Origin: Alcaligenes faecalis | Lineage (GTDB): Bacteria > Pseudomonadota > Gammaproteobacteria > Burkholderiales > Burkholderiaceae_B | Reading direction: 5' to 3' | Length of the DNA stretch: 64,000 bases | Assembly: GCF_005311025.1 (NCBI RefSeq) | Contig: NZ_CP031747.1 | Span: forward strand, 2,106,954-2,170,953 | Translations under genes and position numbers: made by a program | Shown here: positions 9,847 to 20,311 of the stretch, one piece after another | Layout of the letters: every line of letters starts with the position of its first letter | How positions within the stretch are numbered: the stretch's first letter is position 1 | Notes under the pieces: generated by a model | What the model was told of the DNA's origin: nothing | Databases searched by the model: none | What the model saw: the letters and a program-made list of their open reading frames with translations, nothing else

Positions 9847-9860
9847 TGAAAACGATTACA
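9847..9860. promoter_or_regulatory. LacI-family operator
   Basis: TGAAAACGATTACA fits the consensus TGNAANCGNTTNCA on both strands with no mismatch. It lies 18 bases in front of the LacI-type gene, where it would overlap the promoter or early leader of the transporter operon. It could also act on the divergent gene at 10034. Confidence 0.7.
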
Positions 9861-10033
9861 TTTGAGCAAAGGCATATGTCAGGCAAATGACGGTCCTGGG
9901 TTTTTGTGTGCAGCAGGAACCCCCTTGATGCCACTTATACGAGCCTGATCGCAAACAGATCCTGGTCTTGATACGGCCAGTTCTACAGTGAGTTCTCCTG
10001 AACAACAGGCCTGCGCGGTCAGGCTTTCATCTC

Positions 10034-10786
10034 ATGAAACCCATTCTTGTTTTGCAGCACGAGGTCACGCAAGGGCCGGGGGTGCTGCTGGATCATCTGG
10101 AGAGCCACGGTCTTCCCTATCACTTGTGCATGTCGCCGCTGGATGGCCGGGCGCCCGTGTCGGCTCGTGATTACAGCGGGGTGGTGGTGCTGGGCAGTGA
10201 TCGCAGTGTCAATGATCTTTTGCCCTGGATAGAGCAGGAGCATGCCTTGTTGCAGGATGCGGTTCAGCGTCATGTTCCGGTTTTGGGGCATTGCTTCGGG
10301 GCACAACTGCTGGCGCGTTCCCTGGGGGCCCGCGTGCAGCGCAATCCGTATCCGAACATAGGCTGGGGCCAGGTCTGGAGCAGTCCCTACGCCCGGCGTG
10401 TCATGGGCCTGCCCAGGCGTGCCATGCTGTTCAACTGGCATTACGACACCTTCCAGATTCCCTCGGGGGCCAGCCGGACTTTATACGGCCCACATTGCCT
10501 GAATAAAGGTTTTTGCCTGGGCCCGCATTGGGCCTTTCAAGGCCACCTGGAAGTGACTGCCGACAGCATCCGTCAGTGGTGTGATCACGGCCGCTGCGAG
10601 TTGGAGCAGGTATACGGTCCGGCGGCCCAGGATGCGGAACATATCTTGTTGGGCCTGGATCAGCATCTGAGCACTTTGCACCTTATTGCCAGACAGACTT
10701 ATCAACGCTGGACAGATCAGTTGCTGGAGCGTGCCGGTGTCGCCCTGGCCCAAATCCATATGCCGTCTTTATACGCGGGCCAGTAA
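10034..10786 (+). CDS. Class I glutamine amidotransferase-like protein
   Basis: 250 residues with the GATase1 fold: nucleophile Cys87 in VLGHCFGAQLLA and the His171-x-Glu173 pair in QGHLEVT, so the catalytic triad is intact. It resembles stand-alone GMP-synthase-like amidotransferase domains that lack a synthetase partner; such proteins include gamma-glutamyl hydrolases of small amines, but no substrate is indicated. It is divergent from the LacI operon and followed after 76 bases by the kdp genes, from which it seems independent. Confidence 0.82.
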   Translation: MKPILVLQHEVTQGPGVLLDHLESHGLPYHLCMSPLDGRAPVSARDYSGVVVLGSDRSVNDLLPWIEQEHALLQDAVQRHVPVLGHCFGAQLLARSLGARVQRNPYPNIGWGQVWSSPYARRVMGLPRRAMLFNWHYDTFQIPSGASRTLYGPHCLNKGFCLGPHWAFQGHLEVTADSIRQWCDHGRCELEQVYGPAAQDAEHILLGLDQHLSTLHLIARQTYQRWTDQLLERAGVALAQIHMPSLYAGQ

Positions 10787-10862
10787 ACACTGCTCTGAAT
10801 TTATGCCGCCACTCCTAGACTTTCTCTGTCTGCTGCAAGTCAGCATTGATCAGGAGTTCGGG

Positions 10863-10958
10863 ATGAGTGCGTCCTTTTTTACGGTTCTGGCAGGAGGGAT
10901 TTCTCTGGGGCTGTTTATCTATTTGTTCTATGCCTTGCTCAAGGCCGAAAAATTCTAA
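10863..10958 (+). CDS. kdpF: KdpF, small subunit of the potassium-transporting ATPase
   Basis: 31 residues, one transmembrane helix, ending YLFYALLKAEKF, which matches the KdpF ending YALINAEAF of E. coli. KdpF stabilises the Kdp complex in the inner membrane. A strong ribosome binding site (AGGAG) lies 7 bases before the ATG. It opens the kdp operon. Confidence 0.85.
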   Translation: MSASFFTVLAGGISLGLFIYLFYALLKAEKF

Positions 10959-10999
10959 GTTCAGGCCAGCAAGTGTTCATTGTGGGAACAGGTGTGCAT

Positions 11000-11083
11000 A
11001 TGAGTGATTTTCTATTTTTAGCGGTGCTGTTCGCGTTCTTTGCGATGGCGACCGGATTGGTTCTTGGTCTCGAGAAGCTGTAA
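11000..11083 (+). CDS. Additional 27-residue membrane peptide in the kdp operon
   Basis: The reading frame ATG at 11000 to TAA at 11081 encodes a single hydrophobic helix ([19 protein letters not shown]) ending in LGLEKL. It sits between kdpF and kdpA with its own ribosome binding site (CAGGTG). Similar peptides with a C-terminal Glu-Lys/Arg-Leu ending are remembered near kdp genes in other proteobacteria, but I know of no assigned function. A second KdpF-like subunit is an inference. Confidence 0.6.
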   Translation: MSDFLFLAVLFAFFAMATGLVLGLEKL

Positions 11084-11094
11084 GAGGAGCTGTC

Positions 11095-12798
11095 ATGCTG
11101 GACGATCTGATGCAGTTTCTAGTTATTCTGGCCGTCTCTACGGTCTTGTTAGTGGTGGTGGGTAAATGGATTGCCCATTTTTTCAGTAGCCCCAATCACA
11201 GCCTGATCGAACGTGGCACGTATCGGCTGCTGGGCGTGAATCCTGAAGAGAAAATGTCCTGGAAGCGATATGGTCTGGCGCTCTTGTTGAGCAATGCCGC
11301 CATGTTGCTTCTGGGATATATTCTTTTGCGGGTGCAGGGCTGGATTCCCGGCGACAGCCTGCAGCGCGCCGCACAAACGCCTGACCTGGCCTTTAATACG
11401 GCTGTGTCTTTTACGACCAATACTAATTGGCAGGCGTACTCGGGTGAATCCAGTCTGTCCAATTTTTCCCAAATGGCGGCCATCACCTTTTTGATGATGA
11501 TCAGTGCCACAACGGGTCTGGCAGCGGCAGGAGGTTTCATCCGTGGCTTAAGCCGTAAAAGCTCGGCGGATATTGGCAACTACTGGGTGGATTTCACCCG
11601 CTCCTTGTATCGCTTGCTCTTGCCGTGCAGCTTCCTGCTGGCCTTGCTGTATATCTGGCAGGGGATGCCACAGACACTGAGCTCGGATGTCGTGGTCAAT
11701 ACGCTGGAAGGTCTCAAGCAGCAGATAATTCTGGGGCCAGTAGCCAGCCTTGAAAGCATCAAGCATGTGGGGACTAATGGGGGCGGCTTCTTTGGTATGA
11801 ACGCGGCTCATCCATTTGAAAACCCTACGCCGCTGACCAATACCGTGCATATGCTCAGCATGTTGCTGGTGCCTTCGGCCCTGACTTACGCCTTTGGCTC
11901 CATGCTGGCTCGTCGTCGCCAGGGTTGGGCTTTCTTTGCGGCCTTCCTGGTGATGTTCATCGGTTTTCTGTCCCTGATTTATAGCGCCGAACAGGCAGGC
12001 AATCCTTTGCTGACTTCCCTGGGGGTGGACCAAACCCAAAGCAGCACGATGGGCGGTGGCAATCTGGAGGGCAAGGAACTGCGCTTCGGTGTGGCGCAAA
12101 GCAGCTTGTTTGCCACCGTGACCACGGCTGCGACTACCGGCTCGGTCGATGCCATGCACTCTTCGCTGACGCCTTTGGGTGGCCTGGTGCCGATTGCCCA
12201 AATGATGCTGAACAACGTGTTTGGCGGGATAGGCGTGGGCTTTATCAGCCTGGTCAGCTACGCCATTCTGACGGTGTTTCTGGTGGGCATGATGATAGGG
12301 CGCAGCCCGGAGTTCTTGGGCAAGAAGATCGAGGCGCGGGAGATGAAGTACGTGATGCTGGCCATGCTGGCGCATGCCTTCAGCATTCTGGGTTTTACGG
12401 CCTTGGCCAGCGTGCTGCCATCCACCATGGACAGTCTGTCCAATATGGGGCCGCATGGTTTCAGCGAAGTTCTGTACGCCTATACCTCGGGTACGGCGAA
12501 TAACGGTTCCGCCTTTGCAGGTTTCAACGCGAACACCCCTTTCTTCAATACAACGATTGGGCTGGCCATGTTGGTGGGGCGGTATCTGACCCTGCTGCCC
12601 CTGCTGGCTCTGGCCGGTGTGCTGGCTGCCAAGAAAGCGGTTCCTGCCGGACCAGGCACCTTGTCGACGGCCACCCCCTTGTTCACCGGCCTGTTGATTT
12701 TCGTGGTTCTGGTGGTGGGCGGGCTGACTTTCCTGCCTGCACTGGCGCTGGGCCCGATTGTGGAGCACCTGTTGATGCTCGATGGCATTACTTTTTGA
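11095..12798 (+). CDS. kdpA: Potassium-transporting ATPase subunit A
   Basis: 567 residues, about ten transmembrane helices, the K+-conducting subunit of the KdpFABC pump. The selectivity-filter-like loops are visible: [38 protein letters not shown], and STPLG-type [11 protein letters not shown]. Strong ribosome binding site (GAGGAG) before the ATG. The length is close to the E. coli protein (557). Confidence 0.97.
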   Translation: MLDDLMQFLVILAVSTVLLVVVGKWIAHFFSSPNHSLIERGTYRLLGVNPEEKMSWKRYGLALLLSNAAMLLLGYILLRVQGWIPGDSLQRAAQTPDLAFNTAVSFTTNTNWQAYSGESSLSNFSQMAAITFLMMISATTGLAAAGGFIRGLSRKSSADIGNYWVDFTRSLYRLLLPCSFLLALLYIWQGMPQTLSSDVVVNTLEGLKQQIILGPVASLESIKHVGTNGGGFFGMNAAHPFENPTPLTNTVHMLSMLLVPSALTYAFGSMLARRRQGWAFFAAFLVMFIGFLSLIYSAEQAGNPLLTSLGVDQTQSSTMGGGNLEGKELRFGVAQSSLFATVTTAATTGSVDAMHSSLTPLGGLVPIAQMMLNNVFGGIGVGFISLVSYAILTVFLVGMMIGRSPEFLGKKIEAREMKYVMLAMLAHAFSILGFTALASVLPSTMDSLSNMGPHGFSEVLYAYTSGTANNGSAFAGFNANTPFFNTTIGLAMLVGRYLTLLPLLALAGVLAAKKAVPAGPGTLSTATPLFTGLLIFVVLVVGGLTFLPALALGPIVEHLLMLDGITF

Positions 12799-12810
12799 GG
12801 ATTGACTGTC

Positions 12811-13485
12811 ATGTCTACCCATCAATTTATGGTTTCGACACCGGCGGCACCGACGATGAAAAGCCTGTTGCGTCCCGTGCTGCTGTCCGCCTTGTTTTTT
12901 ATGCTGTTGACGGGCATAGCCTACCCGTTGGCCACGACCTTTATCGGCACCGCCCTGTTCCCGGAGCAGGCAAAGGGCAGCCTGATTCTGCGTGACGGCC
13001 AGCTCGTGGGTTCACGCCAGATTGGTCAGTACTTCAGTCAGCCCGAGTATTTCCAAGGGCGTCCCAGCGCGACGTTGGGAGCCGATCCGGCTGACCCTTC
13101 CAAGAGCATTGCGCAGCCCTATAACGCGGCGGCCAGTGGTGCCAGCAATCAGGGGGTATTAAGCAAAAGTTTGCTGGAGGCTGTGGCAGAACGCAGCAAG
13201 GCATATCGCCTGATGAACGGTTTGGCAGAGGATGCTCCCGTGCCTGTAGATGCTGTCACAGCGTCGGCATCGGGTTTGGACCCGCATATTTCGGTGGCCA
13301 ATGCCCGTTTGCAGGCCGCTCGTATCGCCAAAGTGCGCGGTTTGCCGCTGGCTCAGGTCCAGGTCCTGATTGATCGCTATACCAGTGCTCGTCAATTAGG
13401 GGTGCTGGGCGAGCCACGCGTGCAGGTCTTGGAGCTTAATCTGGCGCTGGACATGGCCAAGCGTGCCCAGCCCGCAGTGCGTTAG
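12811..13485 (+). CDS. kdpC: Potassium-transporting ATPase subunit C
   Basis: 224 residues from the ATG at 12811 (the frame is open nine bases further upstream to a TTG). One transmembrane helix ([21 protein letters not shown], residues about 20-40), then the conserved periplasmic part with [24 protein letters not shown] and [12 protein letters not shown]. KdpC is the periplasmic chaperone-like subunit of the K+ pump. It is located before kdpB, whereas the usual order is A-B-C. Confidence 0.95.
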   Translation: MSTHQFMVSTPAAPTMKSLLRPVLLSALFFMLLTGIAYPLATTFIGTALFPEQAKGSLILRDGQLVGSRQIGQYFSQPEYFQGRPSATLGADPADPSKSIAQPYNAAASGASNQGVLSKSLLEAVAERSKAYRLMNGLAEDAPVPVDAVTASASGLDPHISVANARLQAARIAKVRGLPLAQVQVLIDRYTSARQLGVLGEPRVQVLELNLALDMAKRAQPAVR

Positions 13486-13499
13486 GAGCAGGTGTCATT

Positions 13500-15584
13500 A
13501 TGTCTATTACTGATCTGAAAGCCCCGCAAGAGGCCGAGCGTTCGACGGCATTTCAGGCCGTGCCCTGGGGCACGGTGTGCAAGGAAGCCTTCAAGAAATT
13601 GTCGCTTCGGGTGCAGTTCAAGAACCCGGTGATGTGTGTGGTGTATCTGGGCAGTATCGTCACCAGCTTGCTGGGCGTGCAGGCCTTGATGGGGCAGGGT
13701 GAGGCTCCCGCTGGATTTATCTGGTCTATTGCAGCCTGGCTGTGGTTTACAGTCCTGTTTGCCAATGCGGCCGAAGCCGTGGCAGAAGGCCGGGGTAAAG
13801 CGCAGGCCGACGCGCTGCGTTCTACGCGCAAGCGGGTCATGGCCAAGGTTCTGAAAGACCCCGCCCGTGATAGCCGCGCCTGGCCTGTCCCCAGCGACGA
13901 ACTGCTGCCCGGTGCCTATGTGCTGGTTGAGGCGGGCCAGATTATTCCGGCTGATGGCGAAGTGCTGCAGGGGGCAGCGTCGGTAGACGAGTCCGCGATT
14001 ACGGGTGAATCGGCGCCGGTTATCCGGGAGTCGGGGGGCGACTTTTGTTCCGTTACGGGGGGAACCCGTGTTCTGTCCGACTGGATCGTGATGCGGGTCA
14101 CCGCCAAACCGGGTGAGGCTTTTCTGGATCGCATGATTGCGATGGTGGAGGGCGCCAAGCGCGGCAAGACGCCAAACGAGATTGCCTTGAATATCTTGCT
14201 GGTTGCCCTGACGCTGATCTTTCTGCTGGTTTGCGTGACCTTGCTGCCTTTCTCCAGCTTTGCGACGGTGCTGACTGGCCAAGGTTCGCCCGTTACGATT
14301 ACTGCCTTGATTGCTCTGTTGGTGTGTCTGATTCCGACTACCATCGGTGCCTTGTTGTCGGCGGTAGGTGTCGCCGGGATGAGCCGCATGATGAAAGCCA
14401 ATGTGCTGGCCAGCTCGGGCCGCGCTATCGAGGCGGCGGGAGACGTGGATGTTCTGCTGCTGGACAAGACAGGCACCATTACGCTGGGTAATCGGGAGGC
14501 CTCGGCCTTTTTGCCTGCGCCGCAGGTATCGGAACAGGCCTTGGCAGACGCAGCCCAATTGGCATCGTTGGCGGACGAGACCCCCGAAGGACGCTCCATT
14601 GTGGTGCTGGCCAAGCAGCTTTTCAATTTGCGTGGTCGTGAATTGCAAGGTGCGCAGACCATTGCTTTTAGCGCCCATACACGCATGAGCGGCATTGATA
14701 TCGATGGTCGTCAGATTCGTAAAGGGGCGGCAAATACCATGCGCTCCCATATCGAGTCCCTGGGCGGCGTGTTTCCTCGCGAACTGGACACCTTGGTCAA
14801 TGAGGTCGCCCGCCGGGGCAGCACACCGCTGGTCGTCACTGAAGGTAATAAGGTGCTGGGTGTGGTGGAGCTCAAGGATATCGTCAAAGGCGGTATCAAG
14901 GAGCGCTTTGCCGAGTTGCGCGCCATGGGCATCAAGACTGTCATGATTACCGGGGACAACAAGCTGACCGCCGCTGCCATTGCGGCCGAAGCCGGGGTGG
15001 ATGATTATCTCGCCGAGGCCACGCCCGAGGACAAGCTGCAATTGATTCGGCGCTATCAGGATGAAGGTCGCCTGGTTGCCATGACCGGCGACGGCACGAA
15101 TGATGCGCCTGCTCTGGCGCAGGCCGATGTGGCCGTGGCCATGAACAGCGGCACCCAGGCGGCCAAAGAAGCCGGCAATATGGTGGATCTGGACAGTAAC
15201 CCCACCAAGCTCCTGCGTGTGGTGGAAGTGGGCAAGCAGATGATCATGACGCGCGGTGCCCTGACCACCTTCAGTATCGCCAATGATCTGGCCAAGTACT
15301 TTGCGATTATTCCTGCGGCTTTTGTGGTCACGTATCCTGCTTTGGGTGCCTTGAATGTGATGCAACTGCATAGTCCGGCTAGCGCCATCCTGTCGGCAGT
15401 CATTTTCAATGCCTTGATCATCATCGCCCTGATTCCCTTGGCCTTGCGGGGTGTGAAGTATCGGGCCGAACCGGCCAGCCGTTTGCTGAAACGCAACTTG
15501 CTGATTTACGGCTTGGGAGGGCTGATCGCCCCTTTCATAGGCATCAAGCTGATTGATTTGCTGCTGACGCCGTTTTTTGGATAA
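13500..15584 (+). CDS. kdpB: Potassium-transporting ATPase ATP-binding subunit B
   Basis: 694 residues, a P-type ATPase. The phosphorylated Asp is in [13 protein letters not shown], the actuator TGES motif in [10 protein letters not shown], and the hinge in [21 protein letters not shown]. It has about seven membrane helices. It couples ATP hydrolysis to K+ movement through KdpA. It starts 14 bases after kdpC, with an AGGAG site, and is followed by kdpD. Confidence 0.97.
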   Translation: MSITDLKAPQEAERSTAFQAVPWGTVCKEAFKKLSLRVQFKNPVMCVVYLGSIVTSLLGVQALMGQGEAPAGFIWSIAAWLWFTVLFANAAEAVAEGRGKAQADALRSTRKRVMAKVLKDPARDSRAWPVPSDELLPGAYVLVEAGQIIPADGEVLQGAASVDESAITGESAPVIRESGGDFCSVTGGTRVLSDWIVMRVTAKPGEAFLDRMIAMVEGAKRGKTPNEIALNILLVALTLIFLLVCVTLLPFSSFATVLTGQGSPVTITALIALLVCLIPTTIGALLSAVGVAGMSRMMKANVLASSGRAIEAAGDVDVLLLDKTGTITLGNREASAFLPAPQVSEQALADAAQLASLADETPEGRSIVVLAKQLFNLRGRELQGAQTIAFSAHTRMSGIDIDGRQIRKGAANTMRSHIESLGGVFPRELDTLVNEVARRGSTPLVVTEGNKVLGVVELKDIVKGGIKERFAELRAMGIKTVMITGDNKLTAAAIAAEAGVDDYLAEATPEDKLQLIRRYQDEGRLVAMTGDGTNDAPALAQADVAVAMNSGTQAAKEAGNMVDLDSNPTKLLRVVEVGKQMIMTRGALTTFSIANDLAKYFAIIPAAFVVTYPALGALNVMQLHSPASAILSAVIFNALIIIALIPLALRGVKYRAEPASRLLKRNLLIYGLGGLIAPFIGIKLIDLLLTPFFG

Positions 15585-15629
15585 GAGCGTAAGATCAATA
15601 GCAATTTTCTGGATGGAGTGCGCAGATTC

Positions 15630-18299
15630 ATGTCACTTGAGGATAGGCCGGACCCGGATGAGCTGCTGCAGGTGATTGGCGAAGATCCGCACCAGCCTCG
15701 TCGCGGGCAGCTCAAGATTTTCTTCGGCGCTTGTGCGGGCGTAGGGAAAACCTACGCCATGCTCAAGGAGGCGCATCAACGCCAGTCCGAGGGCGTGTCC
15801 GTGGCTATCGGGATTGTGGAAACCCATGGCCGCCAGGAAACCCAGGCTCTGATTGACGGTTTGCCCGTGCTGCCTCGCAAGGAGTATCAACGTCAGGGGC
15901 GGGTGGTGACGGAGTTTGATCTGGATGCCGCCTTGGCCTCGGGTTATCAGCTGCTACTGGTGGACGAGCTGGCGCACTCCAATATTGAAGGCAGTCGACA
16001 CGCCAAGCGCTGGCAGGATGTGGAGGAGTTGCTGGATGCGGGCATTGATGTGTATACCGCGCTCAATGTGCAGCATCTGGACAGCCTGAATGAGGTGGTG
16101 GGCGGCATTGTTGGGGTACGGGTTCGGGAGACGGTGCCAGACCGGATTTTTGATCGGGCGGCCGATGTCTTGCTGGTGGATCTGCCGCCGGATGATCTCT
16201 TGTCTCGTCTGAGTGCGGGCAAAGTGTATCTGGCCGACTCGGTGGCCCACGCGCGTCAGAACTTCTTTCGTCGCGGCAATCTGATTGCTCTGCGTGAGTT
16301 GGCTTTGCGCCGGGTGGCGGATCGGGTCAATGCGGACGTGCATGTGTATCGGATCTCCCATGCGATCCGGACAGTTTGGCCGACACGTGAGTTACTGATG
16401 GTATGCGTCAGTGCCGATAGCGCCCAGGAAGCTCTGATTCGGGAGGGGGCGCGCTTGGCCCAGCAATTGCAGACGCCCTGGATTGTGCTGCATGTGGATA
16501 CGCCGCAGGAAAGCGGGCAGATCAAGGCGCAGGAAGCACTGGTGCGCTTGGCGGCCAGTGCTCAGCATGCCGGAGCCGAGTTTGCCAATATTGCCGGGCA
16601 GGATGTGGCGCATACGATTTTGGCCTATGCCCGTCAACGCAATGCGACCAAGCTGATTTTGGGAAACTCGTCAGCGCGATCTATCTGGCCCTGGCGCACT
16701 CGCCTGTCCGAGCGCTTGGCGCGCAGCAACCCTGAAATTGGTTTGCTGCTGCTGCGTATGGATACGGTACAGCGGCCCATACGGCCCCTGGAGCTGGAAC
16801 AACCCATGGCACAAGGCAAGGCCTTGTCGATTGCGTCCATTATTTGTGTTGTGACCACCTTGCTGGCCGAGAGGCTCTTGCCCTTTTTCGAGCTCTCCAA
16901 CGTGATCATGCTGTTCCTGATCACTGTGGTCTTTATTGCCCTGCGTTTGGGACGACTGGCGGGGGTATGGGCTTCTTTGCTGTCAGTGGCGTTTTTCGAC
17001 TTCTTTTTTGTCGAGCCGCGCTATTCCTTCTCGGTAACGGATACCCAATATGTCTTTACCTTCGGCGTCATGCTGGGAGTGGCGCTGATTATTGGCCAAC
17101 TGGCTGCCAAGCTGCAGGCCGAAGCCAGGGCTGCCCGTGATGGTGAACGCCGTGCTGCGGCATTGACTCGTGTCAGCCGGGACTTGGCCGGAGCCTTGGC
17201 CCTGGAACAAGTCCTGGCGGTCTGCCGCGATACGCTGGAACCTTTGTTCGAGATGCAGGTGGTACTGGTGGTGCCGGATCAGCAAAACCAGTTGGTAGCG
17301 ACTCGTCATACAGGCTTTGTAGAGCTATCGGTGGCGCAATGGGTGTTTGATCATATGGAAGCCGCCGGTAATGGCACTGAAACCCTGAGCGGTGCCAGTG
17401 CCCTGTATCTGCCCTTGAAAGGTCCCATGGCCCCGCGTGGGGTCTTGGTGGTGCAGTCCGGCGCAGCCGCTTCCTTGAGGACACCGGATGGACGGCGCTT
17501 GCTGGATGCTTGTTGCTTTATCTTGGCCCAGGCTCTGGAGCGAATTCATTATGTGGAAATCGCCCAGGATACGGTGCTGCGCATGGAGGGGGAGAAAATG
17601 CGCAATACCTTGCTATCTGCTGTCTCGCACGATTTACGCACGCCCTTGACCGTGATTCGAGGCCTGGCAGAAACGCTGGAGCAGCCCAAGGGTTTGAGCG
17701 AAACCGAGCGCACGGATATTGCCCGATCGATCCGCATTGAATCGGACGAATTGCGCCGCCAAGTATCCAACCTGCTGGATCTGGCGCGTATGCAAAGCGA
17801 AGGGGTGAAGTTGCATAAGGAATGGCATGCCCTGGGCGAGATTGTGGGGATTGCCGTTGCCCGTTGCTCAGCGGCTTTGCAGCCTCGCAAGGTGGTGACC
17901 GAGTTTGCGGCCGACCTGCCTTTGATCGAGGTGGATGGTGTTTTGCTGGAGCGAGTGGTGACGAATCTGCTGGATAATGCCGCCAAATATACGCCCGTCA
18001 CCAGTACGATTTCCCTGCGCGGCCTGTGTTCTGGTCAGTCCATGTATTTAATGATCAGTGATGACGGGCCAGGCCTGCCGCCCGGTGATCCCGAGCGCTT
18101 GTTCGATACGTTTACCCGGGGGCAGAAAGAGTCCTCTGTGGCAGGTGTGGGCTTGGGTCTGGGCCTGTGCCGCACGATTATTGCCGCACATGGTGGTACG
18201 ATCAGCGCCAAGCCGCGTATGCCCCATGGCGTGATCTTCGAGATTCGCCTGCCCTGGAAAGCGGCCCCCCGTATGGATGGTGACGAGCTACTGACATGA
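15630..18299 (+). CDS. kdpD: Potassium sensor histidine kinase
   Basis: 889 residues from the ATG at 15630; a GTG at 15618 is in frame but has no properly spaced ribosome binding site. N-terminal KdpD domain with Walker A GACAGVGKTYAML (about residues 34-46) and VDELAHSNIEGSRH, then a universal-stress-like domain, four close membrane helices (about 400-495, including SVAFFDFFFVEPRYSF), a GAF-like region, HisKA with phospho-acceptor His in SAVSHDLRTPLTVI, and a HATPase domain (NLLDNAAKYTP, DDGPGLP, GVGLGLGLC). It senses low K+ or osmotic change and phosphorylates KdpE. Confidence 0.96.
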   Translation: MSLEDRPDPDELLQVIGEDPHQPRRGQLKIFFGACAGVGKTYAMLKEAHQRQSEGVSVAIGIVETHGRQETQALIDGLPVLPRKEYQRQGRVVTEFDLDAALASGYQLLLVDELAHSNIEGSRHAKRWQDVEELLDAGIDVYTALNVQHLDSLNEVVGGIVGVRVRETVPDRIFDRAADVLLVDLPPDDLLSRLSAGKVYLADSVAHARQNFFRRGNLIALRELALRRVADRVNADVHVYRISHAIRTVWPTRELLMVCVSADSAQEALIREGARLAQQLQTPWIVLHVDTPQESGQIKAQEALVRLAASAQHAGAEFANIAGQDVAHTILAYARQRNATKLILGNSSARSIWPWRTRLSERLARSNPEIGLLLLRMDTVQRPIRPLELEQPMAQGKALSIASIICVVTTLLAERLLPFFELSNVIMLFLITVVFIALRLGRLAGVWASLLSVAFFDFFFVEPRYSFSVTDTQYVFTFGVMLGVALIIGQLAAKLQAEARAARDGERRAAALTRVSRDLAGALALEQVLAVCRDTLEPLFEMQVVLVVPDQQNQLVATRHTGFVELSVAQWVFDHMEAAGNGTETLSGASALYLPLKGPMAPRGVLVVQSGAAASLRTPDGRRLLDACCFILAQALERIHYVEIAQDTVLRMEGEKMRNTLLSAVSHDLRTPLTVIRGLAETLEQPKGLSETERTDIARSIRIESDELRRQVSNLLDLARMQSEGVKLHKEWHALGEIVGIAVARCSAALQPRKVVTEFAADLPLIEVDGVLLERVVTNLLDNAAKYTPVTSTISLRGLCSGQSMYLMISDDGPGLPPGDPERLFDTFTRGQKESSVAGVGLGLGLCRTIIAAHGGTISAKPRMPHGVIFEIRLPWKAAPRMDGDELLT

Positions 18300-19003
18300 A
18301 TAAAGCCCAGATATTGATCGTGGAGGACGAATCCAATATTCGTCGTTTCGTGCGAATTGCCTTGGAGCAGGAAGGCATGTCCGTGATTGAGGCCAGCACG
18401 CTGGCGCAGGCGCGCATGGATGCGGCAACCCGTCGCCCTGATTTGATGATTGTGGATTTGGGTCTGCCCGACGGGGATGGCAAGGACTTGATTCGTGATC
18501 TGCGCAGCTGGGTGTATTCGCCCATTCTGGTGCTGTCGGCGCGTGAGCGAGAGGAAGAAAAAGTAGCAGCCTTGAATGCCGGGGCGGACGATTATCTGGT
18601 CAAGCCCTTTGGCGTGCCGGAGCTGCTGGCCCGGATCCGGGCCTTGCTACGACGCTCTCAGCTGGTTCCGAATGTTCAGGCGGCGTCTTCGCGGGTTCGC
18701 TTTGGGAGCGTGCAGGTGGATCTGGCCTCCCATGAGGTCACGCGGGACGGGGAGGCGGTGCATTTGACACCGATCGAGTTTCGCTTGCTGACGGCCTTGA
18801 TCCGGGGACATGGCAAGGTGCTGACCCATCAACACTTACTACATGAAACCTGGGGAGCGGCGTATTCCGATCGGCCTCATTACCTGCGGGTGTACATGAT
18901 GCAACTGCGCCAAAAGCTGGAAGAGGATGCGGCACAACCCAAGTATCTGCTGACTGAGTTGCAGGTTGGCTATCGTTTGGCGGGTTTGGAAATCCAGGAG
19001 TAA
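18296..19003 (+). CDS. kdpE: Kdp operon response regulator
   Basis: 235 residues, an OmpR-type regulator: receiver domain with acidic pocket (VEDE), phospho-acceptor Asp in LMIVDLGLPDGDG, conserved Lys in LVKPFG, and a C-terminal winged helix (LTPIEFRLLTALIRGHGKVLT). It overlaps kdpD by four bases (ATGA), so they are translationally coupled. It would activate the upstream kdp promoter when phosphorylated. Confidence 0.96.
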   Translation: MNKAQILIVEDESNIRRFVRIALEQEGMSVIEASTLAQARMDAATRRPDLMIVDLGLPDGDGKDLIRDLRSWVYSPILVLSAREREEEKVAALNAGADDYLVKPFGVPELLARIRALLRRSQLVPNVQAASSRVRFGSVQVDLASHEVTRDGEAVHLTPIEFRLLTALIRGHGKVLTHQHLLHETWGAAYSDRPHYLRVYMMQLRQKLEEDAAQPKYLLTELQVGYRLAGLEIQE

Positions 19004-19177
19004 AGCGAATCTGGTGTTGATGTGGGCGGTGTAGTTTGAGATTGCTTATCGCATTGCCTGACGCTTTGAGAACTTGAGTTTGGCGGTTAAAGGATCAGCA
19101 GTACGCCAGTTTGGAACGTATATTCAAAGGGATTATGTGAATCACATTTGGATAGGCATGTGAAGCGATCCGGTATT

Positions 19178-19206
19178 AAAAAGGGGATACGACGTATCCC
19201 CTTTTT
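19178..19206. terminator. Bidirectional terminator between kdpE and argF
   Basis: AAAAAGGGGATAC-gac-GTATCCCCTTTTT is a perfect inverted repeat with A- and T-runs on both sides, so it works for the convergent kdpE and argF transcripts. Confidence 0.9.
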
Positions 19207-19242
19207 ATGTCATTGAGCAAAGTCTGCTCCGGGTAGAAGCAC

Positions 19243-20184
19243 TCAGGCTTCCAGACGCCCCAGAATCAGGAACTCCATCAATGCTTTCTGTACGTGCAAG
19301 CGGTTCTCGGCTTCGTCCCAGACCACGCTTTGTGGGCCGTCAATGACTTCGCCGGTTACTTCCTCGCCACGGTGAGCGGGCAGGCAGTGCATGAAGATGG
19401 CTTCTGGGTTGGCCACATCCATCATTTCCTGATCCACACACCAGTCAGCAAAGGCTTTGCGACGCTCTTCGTTTTCGTCTTCGTAACCCATGCTGGTCCA
19501 CACGTCGGTGGTGACCAGGTGCGCGCCCTTGCAGGCTTCCAGTGGGTCGTCGAATTCACGCAGAATGCTGGAATCCGGGTTGCCGGTGCGATCCGACTCC
19601 AGGTGGTAGCCGTTAGGGGCCGACACATGCAGGGTGAAGCCCAGGATTTCCGCCGCTTGCAGCCAGGTGTAGGCCATATTGTTGGCGTCACCAATCCAGG
19701 CCACGGTCTTGCCCTTGATATCGCCACGGTGTTCGATAAAGGTGAAGATGTCGGCCAGAATCTGGCAAGGGTGAAATTCGTTGGTCAGGCCATTGATGAC
19801 CGGCACCCGCGAGTGGGAGGCAAAGCGCTCCAGACGAGTCTGCTCGAAGGTACGAATCATGACGATATCGACCATGCGTGAAACCACGCGGGCGGTATCT
19901 TCAATAGGTTCGGAGCGGCCCAGCTGCGAGTCGGTGGTGGTCAGGTGAATGACCGAACCGCCCAACTGATACATGCCAGCTTCAAACGAAACACGGGTAC
20001 GGGTGCTGGCTTTTTCAAAAACCATCGCCAGGGTGCGGTCGTGCAATGTGTGGTGCGGCTGATAGCGTTTGAACTTGTCTTTGATCAGGCGTGCGCGTTC
20101 CAGCACATATAAAATTTCGTCGTGAGAAAAGTCGCGAAATTGCAGAAAGTGCCGAAGCGGTCCTGCTTGCACGATGGCATCCAT
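19243..20184 (-). CDS. argF: Ornithine carbamoyltransferase
   Basis: 313 residues. Carbamoyl-phosphate binding motif STRTR near residue 58, ornithine-domain motifs HPCQ (NEFHPCQILAD), and HCLPAHRGEEVT near the C-terminus with the catalytic Cys. It makes citrulline from ornithine and carbamoyl phosphate, one step before ArgG. An AGGA site precedes the ATG. It is divergent from the DUF3579 gene, a pairing I recall in Bordetella relatives. Confidence 0.97.
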   Translation of the reverse strand: MDAIVQAGPLRHFLQFRDFSHDEILYVLERARLIKDKFKRYQPHHTLHDRTLAMVFEKASTRTRVSFEAGMYQLGGSVIHLTTTDSQLGRSEPIEDTARVVSRMVDIVMIRTFEQTRLERFASHSRVPVINGLTNEFHPCQILADIFTFIEHRGDIKGKTVAWIGDANNMAYTWLQAAEILGFTLHVSAPNGYHLESDRTGNPDSSILREFDDPLEACKGAHLVTTDVWTSMGYEDENEERRKAFADWCVDQEMMDVANPEAIFMHCLPAHRGEEVTGEVIDGPQSVVWDEAENRLHVQKALMEFLILGRLEA

Positions 20185-20311
20185 AAAAAAATCCTGCGGA
20201 TAAAGAAAGCCATCTTAACCTGTCCGGCTATTAAGAGCAAAGCCGGCCTGTGGCGGGGAAGGGGAAACCGTTCGGTTTTGGAATAAAGCGAGAGGGCAAA
20301 GTAATGATTAG

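Noticed and set aside
13482-15371. A 629-codon open frame on the minus strand opposite kdpB
   Set aside because: Antisense to an intact P-type ATPase gene; composition is that of a reverse-frame artefact.
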